A stretch of DNA of 45,993 bases from Rhodospirillaceae bacterium. Its GTDB lineage: Bacteria > Pseudomonadota > Alphaproteobacteria > Rhodospirillales > Casp-alpha2. The stretch covers positions 1-45,993 of the forward strand of contig JABJBP010000018.1 in the NCBI GenBank assembly GCA_018665815.1, read 5' to 3'. Every line of letters starts with the position of its first letter. Positions within the stretch are counted from its first letter, which is position 1. Position numbers and translations under genes: made by a program. Shown piece by piece: positions 1 to 8,808 of the stretch. Under the pieces are notes generated by a model, which was given only the letters and a program-made list of their open reading frames with translations, made no database searches and was not told the DNA's origin.

Positions 1-73
1 CTTCATTCCCTTATCGGTCATTACGATGAACCAGAAATCCTCCCTTATGCAATCAGGCTAAGTTGTTCCATAG

Positions 74-418
74 GCGCTGACGTCAGACAGTCAGAAAACC
101 GATGGTTGCGAAACCAAAGGCGAAGCCTGGGACGCCTGGAAAGCCTTCTTCACCGCCGGTTTTCCGGTCCAGAAAATTGCCTTCCTTCCCGCCGGCACCT
201 CGCAGGCTGTGATCGACACCTTCGTGGCTGGTTTTGCTAAGGTTAAGGCTCAGCCTGACTTCGGCAAGATTTCCGCCAAGCGTCTCGGCAAGTACCCGAT
301 GTTCGTCGGTAAAGATGCTGCCGCTGCCCTTGGCCGCGCGACGTCAGTGCCGGCCTCGGCGAAAGCCTACGTCGTGAATTGGCTGAAAGCCGATTATGGC
401 GTCGAACTGAAGAAGTAA
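74..418 (+). pseudogene. TctC-type solute-binding protein, C-terminal remnant
   Basis: The open frame matches the C-terminal third of periplasmic binding proteins of tripartite tricarboxylate transporters. It reads EAWDAWKAFFTAGFPVQKI from 122 and ends KADYGVELKK. In the same frame there are stops at 59-61 and 71-73, and no usable start with a ribosome site precedes the conserved part; a GTG at 209 would give only 69 residues. Intact family members are about 320 residues with a signal peptide. It sits just upstream of the TctA-TctB fusion, which is the expected gene order. I read it as a decayed or mis-assembled binding-protein gene. The family call is inference from the C-terminal pattern and from the neighbour. 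Confidence 0.6.
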
Positions 419-430
419 CGCCGCATTGAG

Positions 431-461
431 GATGCCTCGCCTTTATTGGCGGGGCATCTTT
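431..461 (+). terminator. Hairpin between binding-protein remnant and tctAB
   Basis: An 11-bp stem (GATGCCTCGCC / GGCGGGGCATC, one G-T wobble) closes a 6-base loop and is followed by TTT. It lies between the binding-protein stop and the Shine-Dalgarno of the membrane component. Hairpins at this place commonly lower expression of the membrane subunit relative to the binding protein. The short T run suggests attenuation or mRNA stabilisation as much as full termination. Confidence 0.6.
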
Positions 462-486
462 CGTCAGTCAAGGAGGGGTCGCCATC

Positions 487-2520
487 ATGGATATTCTCGC
501 AACCGTTCTGCCTGCCTTGAGCGAGGCATTCGCCTTTATATTGCAACCCAGCGTGCTTATGTATTTGGGTTTGGGTGTTGTGATGGGTTTGGCGATTGGT
601 GTCTTTCCCGGTCTTGGTGGTATTGCGGGCCTTTCGCTCGTGTTACCGTTCATGTTCGGCATGGATACGGTCAGCGGCCTTGCGTTGATGGTCGGCATGG
701 TGGCTGTCGTTCCGACCTCGGATACTTTTGCTTCCGTTCTGATGGGCATTCCCGGCTCATCCGCATCCCAAGCGACCGTCCTGGACGGCTTTCCCATGGC
801 GAAACGTGGCGAAGCGGCGCGCGCACTTTCGGCGGCTTTCGCGTCGTCATTATTTGGCGGCCTTGTCGGCGCAACCTTTCTGACATTTTTCATACTGATT
901 GCTCGTCCCATTGTTTTGGCTTTCGCCTTGCCGGAAATGCTGATGATCACGATTCTCGGCCTGTCCATGGTGGCGATTTTGGCCGGACGCATTCCGCTCA
1001 AAGGATTGGCAGCAGCTGGGCTTGGGTTGATGGTCGGCACTATTGGTGAACCCGATGCGGGCGGCTCACTACGGATGGCAAGCTACGAAATTCCTTATCT
1101 GACCGACGGATTGAAGCTAGTGATTGTCGGGCTTGGTATTTTTGCCGTGCCGGAAATCGTCGCGTTATTGCGGCAAGATCGGTCGATTTCAAAGAATGCG
1201 ATGCTCGGCGCGGGCTGGGCGGACGGCGTTAAGGATTGGTGGCGCAATCGCTGGCTATCCACCCGCTGCTCGTTGATTGGGGTGGTGGTTGGCATTATTC
1301 CGGGCCTTGGCGGCTCGGTGGTCGATTGGATCGCCTACGGCCACACCGTGCAAACCACGAAAGACAAATCCAACTTCGGCAAGGGTGAAGTGCGCGGCGT
1401 TATCGGGCCGGAAAGCTCCAACAACGCAAAAGAGGGCGGTGGTTTGGTGCCGACCTTGATCTTCGGCATCCCCGGTTCCGGCTCAATGGCCATTTTCATG
1501 GGGGCAGTTGCGCTTTTGGGTTCAGGTGATCTGGAAGTCGGCCCGCAAATGCTGTCTGCGGATTACCTCGATATCACCTATTCCATCGTCTGGTTGCTGG
1601 CGCTCGCCAATGTGGTCGGCACGATTTTGTGTATCGGTCTTTCGGGCTCGATTGCCCGGCTGACGACCATCCGGTTTACGCTGCTGGCACCGTTCTTATT
1701 TATGCTGATTTCGTTTGCGGCATTTCAGTCGGGTCAAAACCTGGCTGACCTCGTCGCATTGTTCACCATCGGCCTTTTGGGGATATTCTTGCGCCGGTTC
1801 GACTGGTCGCGCCCAGCATTTTTGATCGGGTTCGTGCTTTCCAATCCGGCGGAAACATTTGCCAATCAGGCTTATCAGGTGGCCCGTTCCAAATTTCGGG
1901 TCGGATTTGATGTCGGCATTGATTACCTGTTTGGGCCGATTGTTATCATCCTGATTATCATCACGGTCATCTCCATCATTCTCGGCATCCGCCAAGCCAA
2001 GCTGATCATGTCCGAGGGTGATGTTCAAACCGGTACAAAGCGCGCACCACTGGTATTCTTGCTGGCAATCACGGCCTATTTCGCCATTAGCTTCTATGAT
2101 GCCTCGTTGATCTCCGATCGCTTAATCACAGACAAAATCTTCCCCCTGTTGATCTCTGGGATTGCAATGGCATGTTGCACCGTCTTGTTAGTCGCAATGA
2201 TGCGGCGTCCCGAAACGGATACCATATTCGCAGACCGGGAATCGTCAGGCGAAGACGCCGACGCGACACATGGGCTGTGGTCTACATTGGCTTGGTTCGG
2301 GTTCTTGTTGGTACTGTCGTCCATTGTGGGCTTCATCTTGGCGCTGGGCGTGTTCCTCCTGAGTTTCATGCGGGTCAGCGCCGGCGTAACGTGGGCGCAG
2401 TCGGCTATCTATACCGCTGGCGGCATCGGGTTTATGTGTGCCATGGCGTGGATTTTGAACCGCGACTTCCCGCCGGGCTTGCTGCAATCGTGGGTCGATC
2501 TTCCGTGGCCGTTGAAATAA
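487..2520 (+). CDS. Tripartite tricarboxylate transporter, fused TctA-TctB membrane protein
   Basis: This 677-residue inner-membrane protein is the permease of a secondary, binding-protein-dependent carboxylate transporter. Residues 1 to about 500 are TctA, the large 12-helix subunit, with hallmark loops FPGLGGI (40-46), GIPGSSASQAT (from 87) and GIPGSGSMAIFMGA (about 330). About 515-670 is a four-helix TctB-like small subunit that is usually encoded separately, so this is a fusion. The start at 487 is well supported by AAGGAGGGG nine bases upstream. The matching binding-protein gene upstream is broken, so the system may lack its own receptor or borrow another. The substrate is unknown; the neighbouring GalD/PrpF-like gene hints at a di- or tricarboxylate from aromatic or propionate metabolism. 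Confidence 0.88.
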   Translation: MDILATVLPALSEAFAFILQPSVLMYLGLGVVMGLAIGVFPGLGGIAGLSLVLPFMFGMDTVSGLALMVGMVAVVPTSDTFASVLMGIPGSSASQATVLDGFPMAKRGEAARALSAAFASSLFGGLVGATFLTFFILIARPIVLAFALPEMLMITILGLSMVAILAGRIPLKGLAAAGLGLMVGTIGEPDAGGSLRMASYEIPYLTDGLKLVIVGLGIFAVPEIVALLRQDRSISKNAMLGAGWADGVKDWWRNRWLSTRCSLIGVVVGIIPGLGGSVVDWIAYGHTVQTTKDKSNFGKGEVRGVIGPESSNNAKEGGGLVPTLIFGIPGSGSMAIFMGAVALLGSGDLEVGPQMLSADYLDITYSIVWLLALANVVGTILCIGLSGSIARLTTIRFTLLAPFLFMLISFAAFQSGQNLADLVALFTIGLLGIFLRRFDWSRPAFLIGFVLSNPAETFANQAYQVARSKFRVGFDVGIDYLFGPIVIILIIITVISIILGIRQAKLIMSEGDVQTGTKRAPLVFLLAITAYFAISFYDASLISDRLITDKIFPLLISGIAMACCTVLLVAMMRRPETDTIFADRESSGEDADATHGLWSTLAWFGFLLVLSSIVGFILALGVFLLSFMRVSAGVTWAQSAIYTAGGIGFMCAMAWILNRDFPPGLLQSWVDLPWPLK

Positions 2521-2530
2521 GAGCACGGGC

Positions 2531-3622
2531 GTGACGCAAACATCTATTCCATACCTGTTCATGCGCGGCGGCACATCGCGTGGGCCGTATTTCAGGCGCG
2601 CTGATCTGCCCGATGACCAAAGCGCCCTTGCCGACGTGTTGATCGCGGCGGTCGGCTCCGGCCACCCGTTGAATATCGATGGTATCGGCGGTGGCGCGTC
2701 GGTGACTACAAAAGTGGTGATGCTATCGGAAGGAACGGATGGTTGGGCGGACGTGAACTATTTCTTTGCCTAAGTTAGCGTCGATGACCGGACGGTGGAT
2801 TTCAAACCCACCTGCGGCAATATGCTCTCAGGCGTTGGTCCGGCGGCCATAGAGATGGGCATCGTGGCGGCTCAAGATGGTGAGACCATCGTGAAAATCC
2901 ACGCCGTCAACGTTGGTGCGCGGGTGGAGGCAAAGATCAAGACGGATGGCGGCGAAGTTGTTTATGAAGGCAATACCGCTATTGATGGCGTTCCCGGAAC
3001 TGCCGCACCGATTGAGCTGAACTTTATGGATATCGTTGGCTCCGCTACGGGATCGTTATTGCCGACAGGTACTTTGCGCAATGTGATCGACGGCATTGAG
3101 GTCACCTGCATGGACGTTGCCATGCCCATGGTGATCGCCCGTGCCGCAGACTTCGGATTGACGGGCTACGAAAACGCAGAAGAACTGGATTCGAACCAGG
3201 GCTTCTTTGACAAAATGGAAGCCATCCGGATCAACGCCGGGGCTCTAATGGGTATGGGTGATGTTTCGCGTTCAGTGATCCCGAAATTCGGTCTGTTGGC
3301 TCCTGCGCGTGACGGCGGCACCATCGCCGCCCGGTATTTCGTGCCCTGGAAAGCTCACCCGACCATGGCTGTGACTGGCGCGCAGTGTTTGGTGTCTTGC
3401 GCCTTGGCAGCGGGAACAATTTCAGATGGTTTGTTGAAGCGACCTCAAACAAGCCCGGCAACAATCGTTCTCGAACATGCGTCCGGCGCCATCGCTTTTT
3501 TGGCGGATTACGAAATCTCGGAATCAGGTTTGATGATGAACTCTGCCGGTCTCGTCCGCACCGCACGAAAACTGGCAGATGGACATGTCTTCGTCCCATT
3601 GCCAGTTTGGGGAAAGGTATAA
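2531..3622 (+). pseudogene. PrpF/GalD-family isomerase (4-oxalomesaconate tautomerase-like), in-frame TAA
   Basis: Read through one stop, this frame gives a full-length PrpF-family protein of about 363 residues. It starts at GTG 2531, ten bases after the tctAB stop, and opens with YLFMRGGTSRGPYF. The stop is TAA at 2771-2773 (codon 81), in the context NYFFA-stop-VSVDDRTVDFKP. The second half has KPTCGNMLSGVGP, where the family carries its conserved catalytic cysteine. Family members isomerise 4-oxalomesaconate (GalD, gallate/protocatechuate pathway) or aconitate isomers (PrpF). From memory the family usually has Gln at the stop position, so CAA to TAA is likely. Either a recent nonsense mutation or a base-call error explains it. 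GalD versus PrpF cannot be decided here. Confidence 0.8.
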
Positions 3623-3630
3623 ATGATCAC

Positions 3631-3677
3631 GATGCGCGTTGAGGGCGGCTATATTTCCCTCAGCCGCATCCAATTTT
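3631..3677 (+). terminator. Hairpin downstream of the PrpF/GalD gene
   Basis: Nested inverted repeats GATGCG (3631-3636) with CGCATC (3665-3670) and TGAGGG (3640-3645) with CCCTCA (3657-3662) give a 12-bp stem with a small internal loop. It is followed by CAATTTTGA. It lies 8 bases past the stop codon and probably ends the tct/prpF transcript. Confidence 0.55.
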
Positions 3678-3888
3678 GACTTATTATCGTCTGGTTCGGG
3701 TCACAAGGGAGAATCAACGGCATGAATTACCGATAACCGCTTTAATCCGGAAAGCTGACAAAAAACCATTCCGTCCTGGCAGCGTGACAAAAACGTGCCA
3801 CGCTTATTCGGTTTTATGCGGCTTTATCCGGGTTTAGTGTGCGACAGCACCCAAATAACTCATTGATTTATAACAATATTACCCTCGC

Positions 3889-4611
3889 TTGTGTCCATTC
3901 GGAACCGACGAGCTGGGCCGCGATCTGCTGGTTCGATTACTCTATGGCGGTCAGGTCTCGTTGTTCGTCGGATTGACGGCAGCCGTATTCTCCGCCGTTG
4001 TCGGCACCGGCATCGGATTGATCGCGGGCTATCGTGGCGGGCGCACGGACGCCCTATTGATGCGGCTGACCGATGGCGTGATCGCGCTGCCATTGTTGCC
4101 GTTGCTGATCGTGTTGGCGGCGCTTGATCTTTCCAAGCTGGGGTTGCCAGCCGCTATCGTGAACGCTGAGAACGTCAGCCTTTATCGCATCATTGTCATC
4201 GTCGCGTTGGTCGGCTGGACGACGGTGGCACGCCTGGTCCGGGGGTCGGCGTTGGCACTTCGTGAACAGGCCTTTGTGAAAGCCGCCGAAGCCCAGGGTG
4301 CCGGAACAATCAGGATCATGCTTGTCCACATCCTGCCAAATCTGGCTTCACCAATCATCGTCGCGACAACGCTAGCAGCCGGCAATATTATCTTACTGGA
4401 ATCGGTGCTGTCGTTTTTGGGGCTTGGTATCCAACCGCCAATCCCAAGTTGGGGAAACCTGCTGACCAATGCCCAGGAACTGATTTGGGAAGCCCCGGCA
4501 CTAGCCTTTTACCCCGGCGCATTGATTTTCATCACCGTCATCGCGTGTAATTTCCTTGGCGATGGTCTGCAAGAAGCGCTCGACCCACGGACCGTCAGGC
4601 GCAGTTATTAA
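3889..4611 (+). pseudogene. Peptide/nickel-type ABC transporter permease (DppC/OppC), 5' truncated
   Basis: The frame encodes 240 residues of a DppC/OppC-type permease. It starts exactly at the conserved region PFGTDELGRDLLVRLLYG and continues through the BPD_transp_1 helices. The cytoplasmic loop that contacts the ATPase is present (EAQGAGTIRIMLVHILPN), as is the typical GLGIQPPIPSWGNLL end. Complete members are about 280-300 residues, so the first helix and periplasmic loop are missing. In-frame TAA codons at 3856 and 3871 block any upstream extension, and the only start is a TTG at 3889 without a ribosome site. Nothing else of the transporter is present. At 3722 an ATG behind AAGGGAGAA stops after four codons and may be another scrap of the same locus. 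Probably non-functional. Confidence 0.75.
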
Positions 4612-4690
4612 GACTGTCTACGGTGTTCGTCACAGCAGATTGCACAATTGATGTGCCAAAATACTTAGAGATTAATCTGTCCAATCAAAA

Positions 4691-5107
4691 ATGAGATATC
4701 CCATGTTGAAGTCGAATGATACGAGTTTTGTTTCCGGCGAAATCAAGGAACTTGCCACTCAGGATGACGACCCAGCTCTTATCAACAAAGCTGCCGGCGA
4801 GATCATTTTCAAGATGGGTGACAAAGGCAAATTCATGTTCGTGGTTCAAATAGGGCGCATCGATATCATGGTCGAGGATGTCTGCGTTGAGCAGGTCAGG
4901 AAAGGTGGATTCGTCGGTGAGATGGCATTGATTGATCAAGCCGCGCGAAGCGCGACGGCAATCGCTGGTTCCGATTGCGCTCTCATACCAATCAGCCGCT
5001 GGCGGTTTCTTCACTTGGTCAAGGCACAACCGGACTTCGCCCTGCAGGTCATGGGTGCCATGGAAAAACGACTGCGCGAAATGAATGCACGGCTGAGCAA
5101 TTCCTGA
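4691..5107 (+). CDS. Cyclic nucleotide-binding domain protein, stand-alone
   Basis: This 138-residue protein consists almost wholly of one cNMP-binding beta-barrel. GEIIFKMGDKG (36-46) opens the roll. The phosphate-binding cassette GEMALID followed by RSATA (76-90) matches the family pattern with its Glu and Arg. A C-terminal helix follows, but no CRP-type helix-turn-helix, kinase or channel domain. It is therefore probably a soluble sensor or adaptor acting through protein contacts; its ligand is unknown. The start may be 4691 or the ATG at 4703; neither has a strong ribosome site. It converges on the universal stress gene with a 17-base gap. Confidence 0.8.
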   Translation: MRYPMLKSNDTSFVSGEIKELATQDDDPALINKAAGEIIFKMGDKGKFMFVVQIGRIDIMVEDVCVEQVRKGGFVGEMALIDQAARSATAIAGSDCALIPISRWRFLHLVKAQPDFALQVMGAMEKRLREMNARLSNS

Positions 5108-5124
5108 ACGGCAATTGCCCCCAA

Positions 5125-5961
5125 TTAATGTGACATAAGAACCGGTACAGGCATGTGCTCAAGCATATGCTTTGTCACACCACCCAACACCAGTTCCCGC
5201 CAGCGCGCATGCCCATAGGCGCCCAGGACAATCAAATCAGCTTGGAGGTCAGCGGCTCGTGACAGCAATAGATCTCCAATATCGAGATCCTCGCTTACTG
5301 TATGATCCGCTTCGACAGAAACACCATGACGAGCGAGATGCACGGCTAAGTCAGCGCCCGATATGCCACCATTTCCACTTTCATTCGTTGTCGGGTTGGC
5401 AGTCATGATTGTTACTTTCTCTGCCGTCTGAAGCACACTGAGCGAATCATGAACGGCGCGAGCTGCCATGCGGCCCCGATCCCAACCCACTAGCACGTGC
5501 TTACCAATCTGTTCATCCTTGTATATCCTGGGCACAATCAGCGCGGGCCGTCCGGATGTAAGAATGACTCTCTCCGGGATTTCCTGGCCACCTAACAGAA
5601 TATCGTTTGCCGTCTCATCCTGGCTTAACACCATCAGGTCGCTATAGCGGGCTTGTTCGCTCAGTATATCCGATGGCTCACCTTCCAAGATGCGCCATTC
5701 GCCGGTGACACCGGATTGGCCGGCTTGTTCATCAAAAACGGCACCAACGTCTTCCAAGGCGTCGCGCATTTGTTGCTGGCGTTCCTTGATGATTTCCATG
5801 CCGATCTCGACTTCGGCATAGGCAGGAATATAAGGTCGGGAAACAATCGCCACACCTGTCAGATGCGCAGCATGTTCCCTAGCCAGCATTAGCGCCGCAT
5901 TGACACGGCGTTCACAGGCGGCGGAAGTATCTAGATGCACGAAGATATCCTTCAATGACAT
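5125..5961 (-). CDS. Tandem universal stress protein (UspA family)
   Basis: At 278 residues this has two Usp folds: about 1-145 and about 150-278. The second ends with the ATP-binding signature GAYGHARWRELVLGGVT (247-263), matching the family G-x2-G-x9-G-S/T motif. The first lacks a clear signature, as is common in tandem forms. Such proteins bind ATP and support survival in stress and low oxygen. The start is supported by AGGAGA eight bases upstream. An FNR/FixK-like box lies at 6042-6055, about 87 bases before the start codon, suggesting induction under oxygen limitation. It is divergent from the gene at 6142. Confidence 0.9.
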   Translation of the reverse strand: MSLKDIFVHLDTSAACERRVNAALMLAREHAAHLTGVAIVSRPYIPAYAEVEIGMEIIKERQQQMRDALEDVGAVFDEQAGQSGVTGEWRILEGEPSDILSEQARYSDLMVLSQDETANDILLGGQEIPERVILTSGRPALIVPRIYKDEQIGKHVLVGWDRGRMAARAVHDSLSVLQTAEKVTIMTANPTTNESGNGGISGADLAVHLARHGVSVEADHTVSEDLDIGDLLLSRAADLQADLIVLGAYGHARWRELVLGGVTKHMLEHMPVPVLMSH

Positions 5962-6041
5962 GGGTGAATTCTCCTGCGTTGATGGTCGTCATTACTCAGA
6001 TGATGATGTTGTTATTTGATACTATGAAATTCGACTGTGCA

Positions 6042-6055
6042 TTGACCCTCATCAA
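6042..6055. promoter_or_regulatory. FNR/FixK-type box (anaerobox)
   Basis: TTGACCCTCATCAA matches the FNR-family consensus TTGATNNNNATCAA at 9 of 10 defined positions. It lies in the divergent region between the universal stress gene and the winged-helix-like gene, centred 87 bases before the first and 93 before the second. No strong -10 is clear on either side. Alphaproteobacterial usp genes are frequent FnrL/FixK targets, so the minus-strand gene is the more likely client. Confidence 0.6.
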
Positions 6056-6141
6056 GTAAACCAATGACCAACCTTGCGAATTTCTGCGCCATCCTGTAGG
6101 TGTTAGTTGAATTAGCGACACGAGATTAGGGAAATTCCGCC

Positions 6142-6681
6142 TTGTACGCTGACAATACCTTGACCCCGAAAGAAGTGTCCCGGCTTTGTGCACTCGGCAC
6201 ATTGGCGCGTGGCGCAATGCCCTATGGTGAGCTCGCTTCGACCATTCGCCATTTCATGGACCGGGTGCAAGGGCCATCATTGGATGTCATGGGGACCTCG
6301 CTTGAATTCCTCAAATATGAAGGTCTCGTCCAGGCTGCGGCGCCTGATCAAGGTGAAGACACCCGGTTGACGATCACTGACTCCGGACGGGCAGAGCTTG
6401 AATTATTGCTGACGACCAATATTCGGCCGGGTGCTACAGACATCAACAAATTGATCGTCGCTTTAAAATTCAGGTTCCTTCATCTTCTTGATGGCACCGC
6501 CCGCCAAGCGCAGGTTGACGCTTTGATTGATGCCACGGAAGTCGAATTAGCAAGGCTTGCCGATCTTCGCGGGCATCATACTGGGGATGGTGGTTACCTT
6601 TTGATGTGGCTGGACCACGAAATCGATACATTGGAAGCACGGGTCAATTGGCTCGGAACGCTGGATTCCAAACTCAACTGA
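6142..6681 (+). CDS. Winged-helix-like protein, possible transcription regulator
   Basis: This 179-residue protein has an N-terminal half (LTPKEVSRLCALGTLA to about residue 80) that reads like a winged-helix DNA-binding domain: a helix pair, then a strand region LTITDSGRAELELLL typical of PadR/MarR-like wings. The C-terminal half is helical, rich in Leu, Glu and Arg, and could dimerise, as in PadR proteins. The start is TTG at 6142 with TAGGGA about 8 bases upstream; no better start is present. It faces away from the stress gene and shares its regulatory region. I do not recognise a precise family, so the regulatory role is inference. Confidence 0.6.
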   Translation: MYADNTLTPKEVSRLCALGTLARGAMPYGELASTIRHFMDRVQGPSLDVMGTSLEFLKYEGLVQAAAPDQGEDTRLTITDSGRAELELLLTTNIRPGATDINKLIVALKFRFLHLLDGTARQAQVDALIDATEVELARLADLRGHHTGDGGYLLMWLDHEIDTLEARVNWLGTLDSKLN

Positions 6682-6700
6682 AGCCTTTCAGGCTTTTAAT
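6680..6700 (+). terminator. Short rho-independent terminator
   Basis: AAGCCT (6681-6686) pairs with AGGCTT (6690-6695) across a TTC loop, followed by TTAATTT. The hairpin overlaps the stop codon of the winged-helix gene. The stem is short, so termination may be partial. Confidence 0.45.
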
Positions 6701-6851
6701 TTCAAAATTTGCAGATTGTAGCGATCAATACGCTCGGATCACTTTGCCCAGTGTTCATGGTCAAATCGGCATGCGCACTAGCGCAATATTTTTTCCTTAA
6801 CCTTTTCCAGGCCGAGCATTATCTGGTCGCCCGCCTGTCCGCCATTTCCAG

Positions 6852-7262
6852 TCATTTTTGGGCAATCACCAGTTTCATGGCACCGATATGAACTTCAATA
6901 GCATTAACTTCGGCGTCGCCCACGGTGTCTACTTTTTCAATCATGCGACACAACTGATTACCGATTGCAGTAATCAAATCATAACCAAAACTACCGCCTT
7001 GGCCTTTCATGTCATGGGAAACCTGGAAGACGGCATCGACTTCTTGCGCCCGATCGCCCGTTGCCGCCTTCAACGCGACAAAAGCCGCATCGATCTTCCC
7101 AAGGTCCTCTTGAACCCAATCGAGATATTGGTCACCCATTGCAGCGATGGCTTGCTCAGCCCGCTACAATGTCGCCACATCCACGGCACCCGGTCCGCCG
7201 ACCTTGACCTTCGCCTTAACGGCGTTGGGTGGATTGATGATTTGAACCTTTTCGTCGCTCAT
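6852..7262 (-). pseudogene. HPt (histidine phosphotransfer) domain protein, in-frame TAG
   Basis: Starting at ATG 7262 the frame reads MSDEKVQIINPP, continues 32 codons, meets TAG (plus-strand 7164-7166), and then resumes as RAEQAIAAMGDQYLDW to the end at 6852. The joined product is 136 residues. The HPt core is VSHDMKGQGGSFGY with the phosphorylatable His at joined residue 83, followed by the usual helix. Such small HPt proteins relay phosphate between histidine kinases and response regulators; no partner is encoded nearby. A restart at the internal ATG (7139) would give a 95-residue protein that still contains the whole HPt bundle, so some activity may survive. CAG or GAG to TAG is the simplest origin. 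Confidence 0.75.
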
Positions 7263-7373
7263 ATCGCTTTGACTGCCAAGCTCATATCGGCACACCGAAA
7301 ATCAAGGGCTACGGATATATCGCTTATATTCTGCGCTTCAATTTCAAACCGCAATCTGTAATTCCCCCAATCC

Positions 7374-7390
7374 ACTATCTTAAAGATAGT
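7374..7390. repeat. Perfect 17-bp inverted repeat
   Basis: ACTATCTT and AAGATAGT flank a single A. It lies in the 194-base gap between the HPt gene and the end of the long liu operon, upstream of the HPt start. The compact, AT-rich symmetry resembles an operator rather than a hairpin. No cognate regulator can be named. Confidence 0.45.
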
Positions 7391-7414
7391 CTGCTATCTC
7401 ACTTGTATCTTCAA

Positions 7415-7428
7415 AATCATTAATGATT
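7415..7428. repeat. Perfect 14-bp palindrome AATCATTAATGATT
   Basis: It lies 29 bases beyond the stop codon of the DUF1489 gene. On the minus strand it reads into TT, so it could act as a weak terminator of the liu operon, or as a second operator next to the repeat at 7374. Confidence 0.35.
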
Positions 7429-7456
7429 CTCTAATGGTGGACGAACTGGGGCGCAA

Positions 7457-7894
7457 TTAAATCAGACCTAAGTCCCTGAGCTCAGCGGCCATGGCCGGCG
7501 GCAGTTCGGCACCACCGTGCAGGGATTCGGCTAAATCCCGGGGCGTGTCATCGACTGGATAGTAGCGCCACCCTTGAAAAGCGCGAAACTTCCGAGGTTC
7601 TGTACGAATGTGCTGATGGTCGAGAATAATTGCGCAGGCCGGCCGGCCGTCCTCGCGTTTAAAGCTTTCAAGCCCGAGGATTCGCTGGCGCACCATAACA
7701 ACCCGACGAATAACCCAATACAGCGACCCCCCATCCAGGACTTCCTGGCTTCGCCGTGGCGTGTTGCGGGTAACATGCTGCAAGATTTCCGGCTCGCCCT
7801 TGGCCTGCGCCGCCTCCAAACGGGTTCGGTGAGCACGGACCAAATGGTCGACGTCATCAATCCCAACGCACAATTTGATCAGGTTTACGGTCAT
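7457..7894 (-). CDS. DUF1489 family protein
   Basis: This 145-residue soluble protein opens [18 protein letters not shown] and contains [19 protein letters not shown], the pattern of DUF1489, an uncharacterised family found almost only in alphaproteobacteria. Its start overlaps the LiuE stop by four bases (ATGA), so it is translationally coupled as the last gene of the liu run. No function is known. Linkage to the leucine operon is positional and need not mean a metabolic role. Confidence 0.85.
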   Translation of the reverse strand: MTVNLIKLCVGIDDVDHLVRAHRTRLEAAQAKGEPEILQHVTRNTPRRSQEVLDGGSLYWVIRRVVMVRQRILGLESFKREDGRPACAIILDHQHIRTEPRKFRAFQGWRYYPVDDTPRDLAESLHGGAELPPAMAAELRDLGLI

Positions 7895-8799
7895 GCGGCT
7901 TTTCTACCCGCCAATGCCCGGGCAACCTTCGATGCCGGTGGCCGTCCGATGGCTGCGGCGATGAATTCGGAAGTGTCGAGGATGGCGTCTAGGCTGACAC
8001 CCGTTTCAATACCCAATCCGTCGAGCATATAAAGCACGTCTTCAGTGGCGACGTTTCCAGATGCGCCGTTCGCATATGGGCAGCCACCAAGCCCGGCGAC
8101 CGACGCATCGATGACGGCAACCCCCTGCTCCATAACGGCTAAAATATTCGCCAGTGCCTGGCCGTAGGTGTCGTGAAAATGAACGGTAATTCTTTCCAGC
8201 GGAACTTCCCGGGCGACGGCATCAATCATCGCTTGGGCACGGCGTGGCGTACCACGGCCGATGGTGTGGCCTAAGGAAATTTCATGGCACCCCATGGCGT
8301 AAAGCAGCTTGGAGACACGCGCGACCTGTTCGGGCGGGACCGGCCCCTCATAAGGGCAATCGAGGATCGTTGAGACATATCCATGGACCGGTATTTGGTT
8401 GGCCGCCGCCGCTTCGCAGACTGGCTCGAAACGCGCCAGGCTTTCGGATATGGAACAGTTGATATTCTTATTTGAGAACGTCTCCGACGCAGCCCCAAAA
8501 ATCGCGACCTCACTGGCATGCGCCGCCAACGCACCATCAAAACCCTTCATATTCGGCACCAGCACGGAATAGACGACACCGGACACGCGTTTGATGGCGG
8601 CCATCACGTCGGATGAATCGGCCATTTGCGGAATCCATTTTGGCGACACAAAACTGCCGGCCTCAATGAATTTCAGGCCGGCAACGCCTAACCGGTCGAT
8701 AAGTTCGATTTTTACGGATGTGGGAACAATCTCGGCTTCGTTCTGTAGGCCGTCGCGAGGCCTCATTTCGACGATTTTGACCTTCGACGGCAATTCCAT
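7891..8799 (-). CDS. liuE: Hydroxymethylglutaryl-CoA lyase (LiuE/MvaB)
   Basis: This 302-residue TIM-barrel enzyme cleaves HMG-CoA into acetyl-CoA and acetoacetate, the last dedicated step of leucine degradation. The catalytic set is largely visible: Arg15-Asp16 (PRDGLQNE), metal ligands His207 and His209 (VHFHDTYGQ), and the signature GLGGCPYA with the loop Cys240. It differs from the common sequence at [11 protein letters not shown], where His178 replaces the aspartate of SLGDTIG (Asp204 in the human enzyme). The segment before the first motif is EMRPRDG instead of EVGPRDG. The gene follows liuD with 9 bases between them and has no strong ribosome site of its own. Confidence 0.93.
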   Translation of the reverse strand: MELPSKVKIVEMRPRDGLQNEAEIVPTSVKIELIDRLGVAGLKFIEAGSFVSPKWIPQMADSSDVMAAIKRVSGVVYSVLVPNMKGFDGALAAHASEVAIFGAASETFSNKNINCSISESLARFEPVCEAAAANQIPVHGYVSTILDCPYEGPVPPEQVARVSKLLYAMGCHEISLGHTIGRGTPRRAQAMIDAVAREVPLERITVHFHDTYGQALANILAVMEQGVAVIDASVAGLGGCPYANGASGNVATEDVLYMLDGLGIETGVSLDAILDTSEFIAAAIGRPPASKVARALAGRKAA

Positions 8800-8808
8800 G
8801 GCGCGGGC

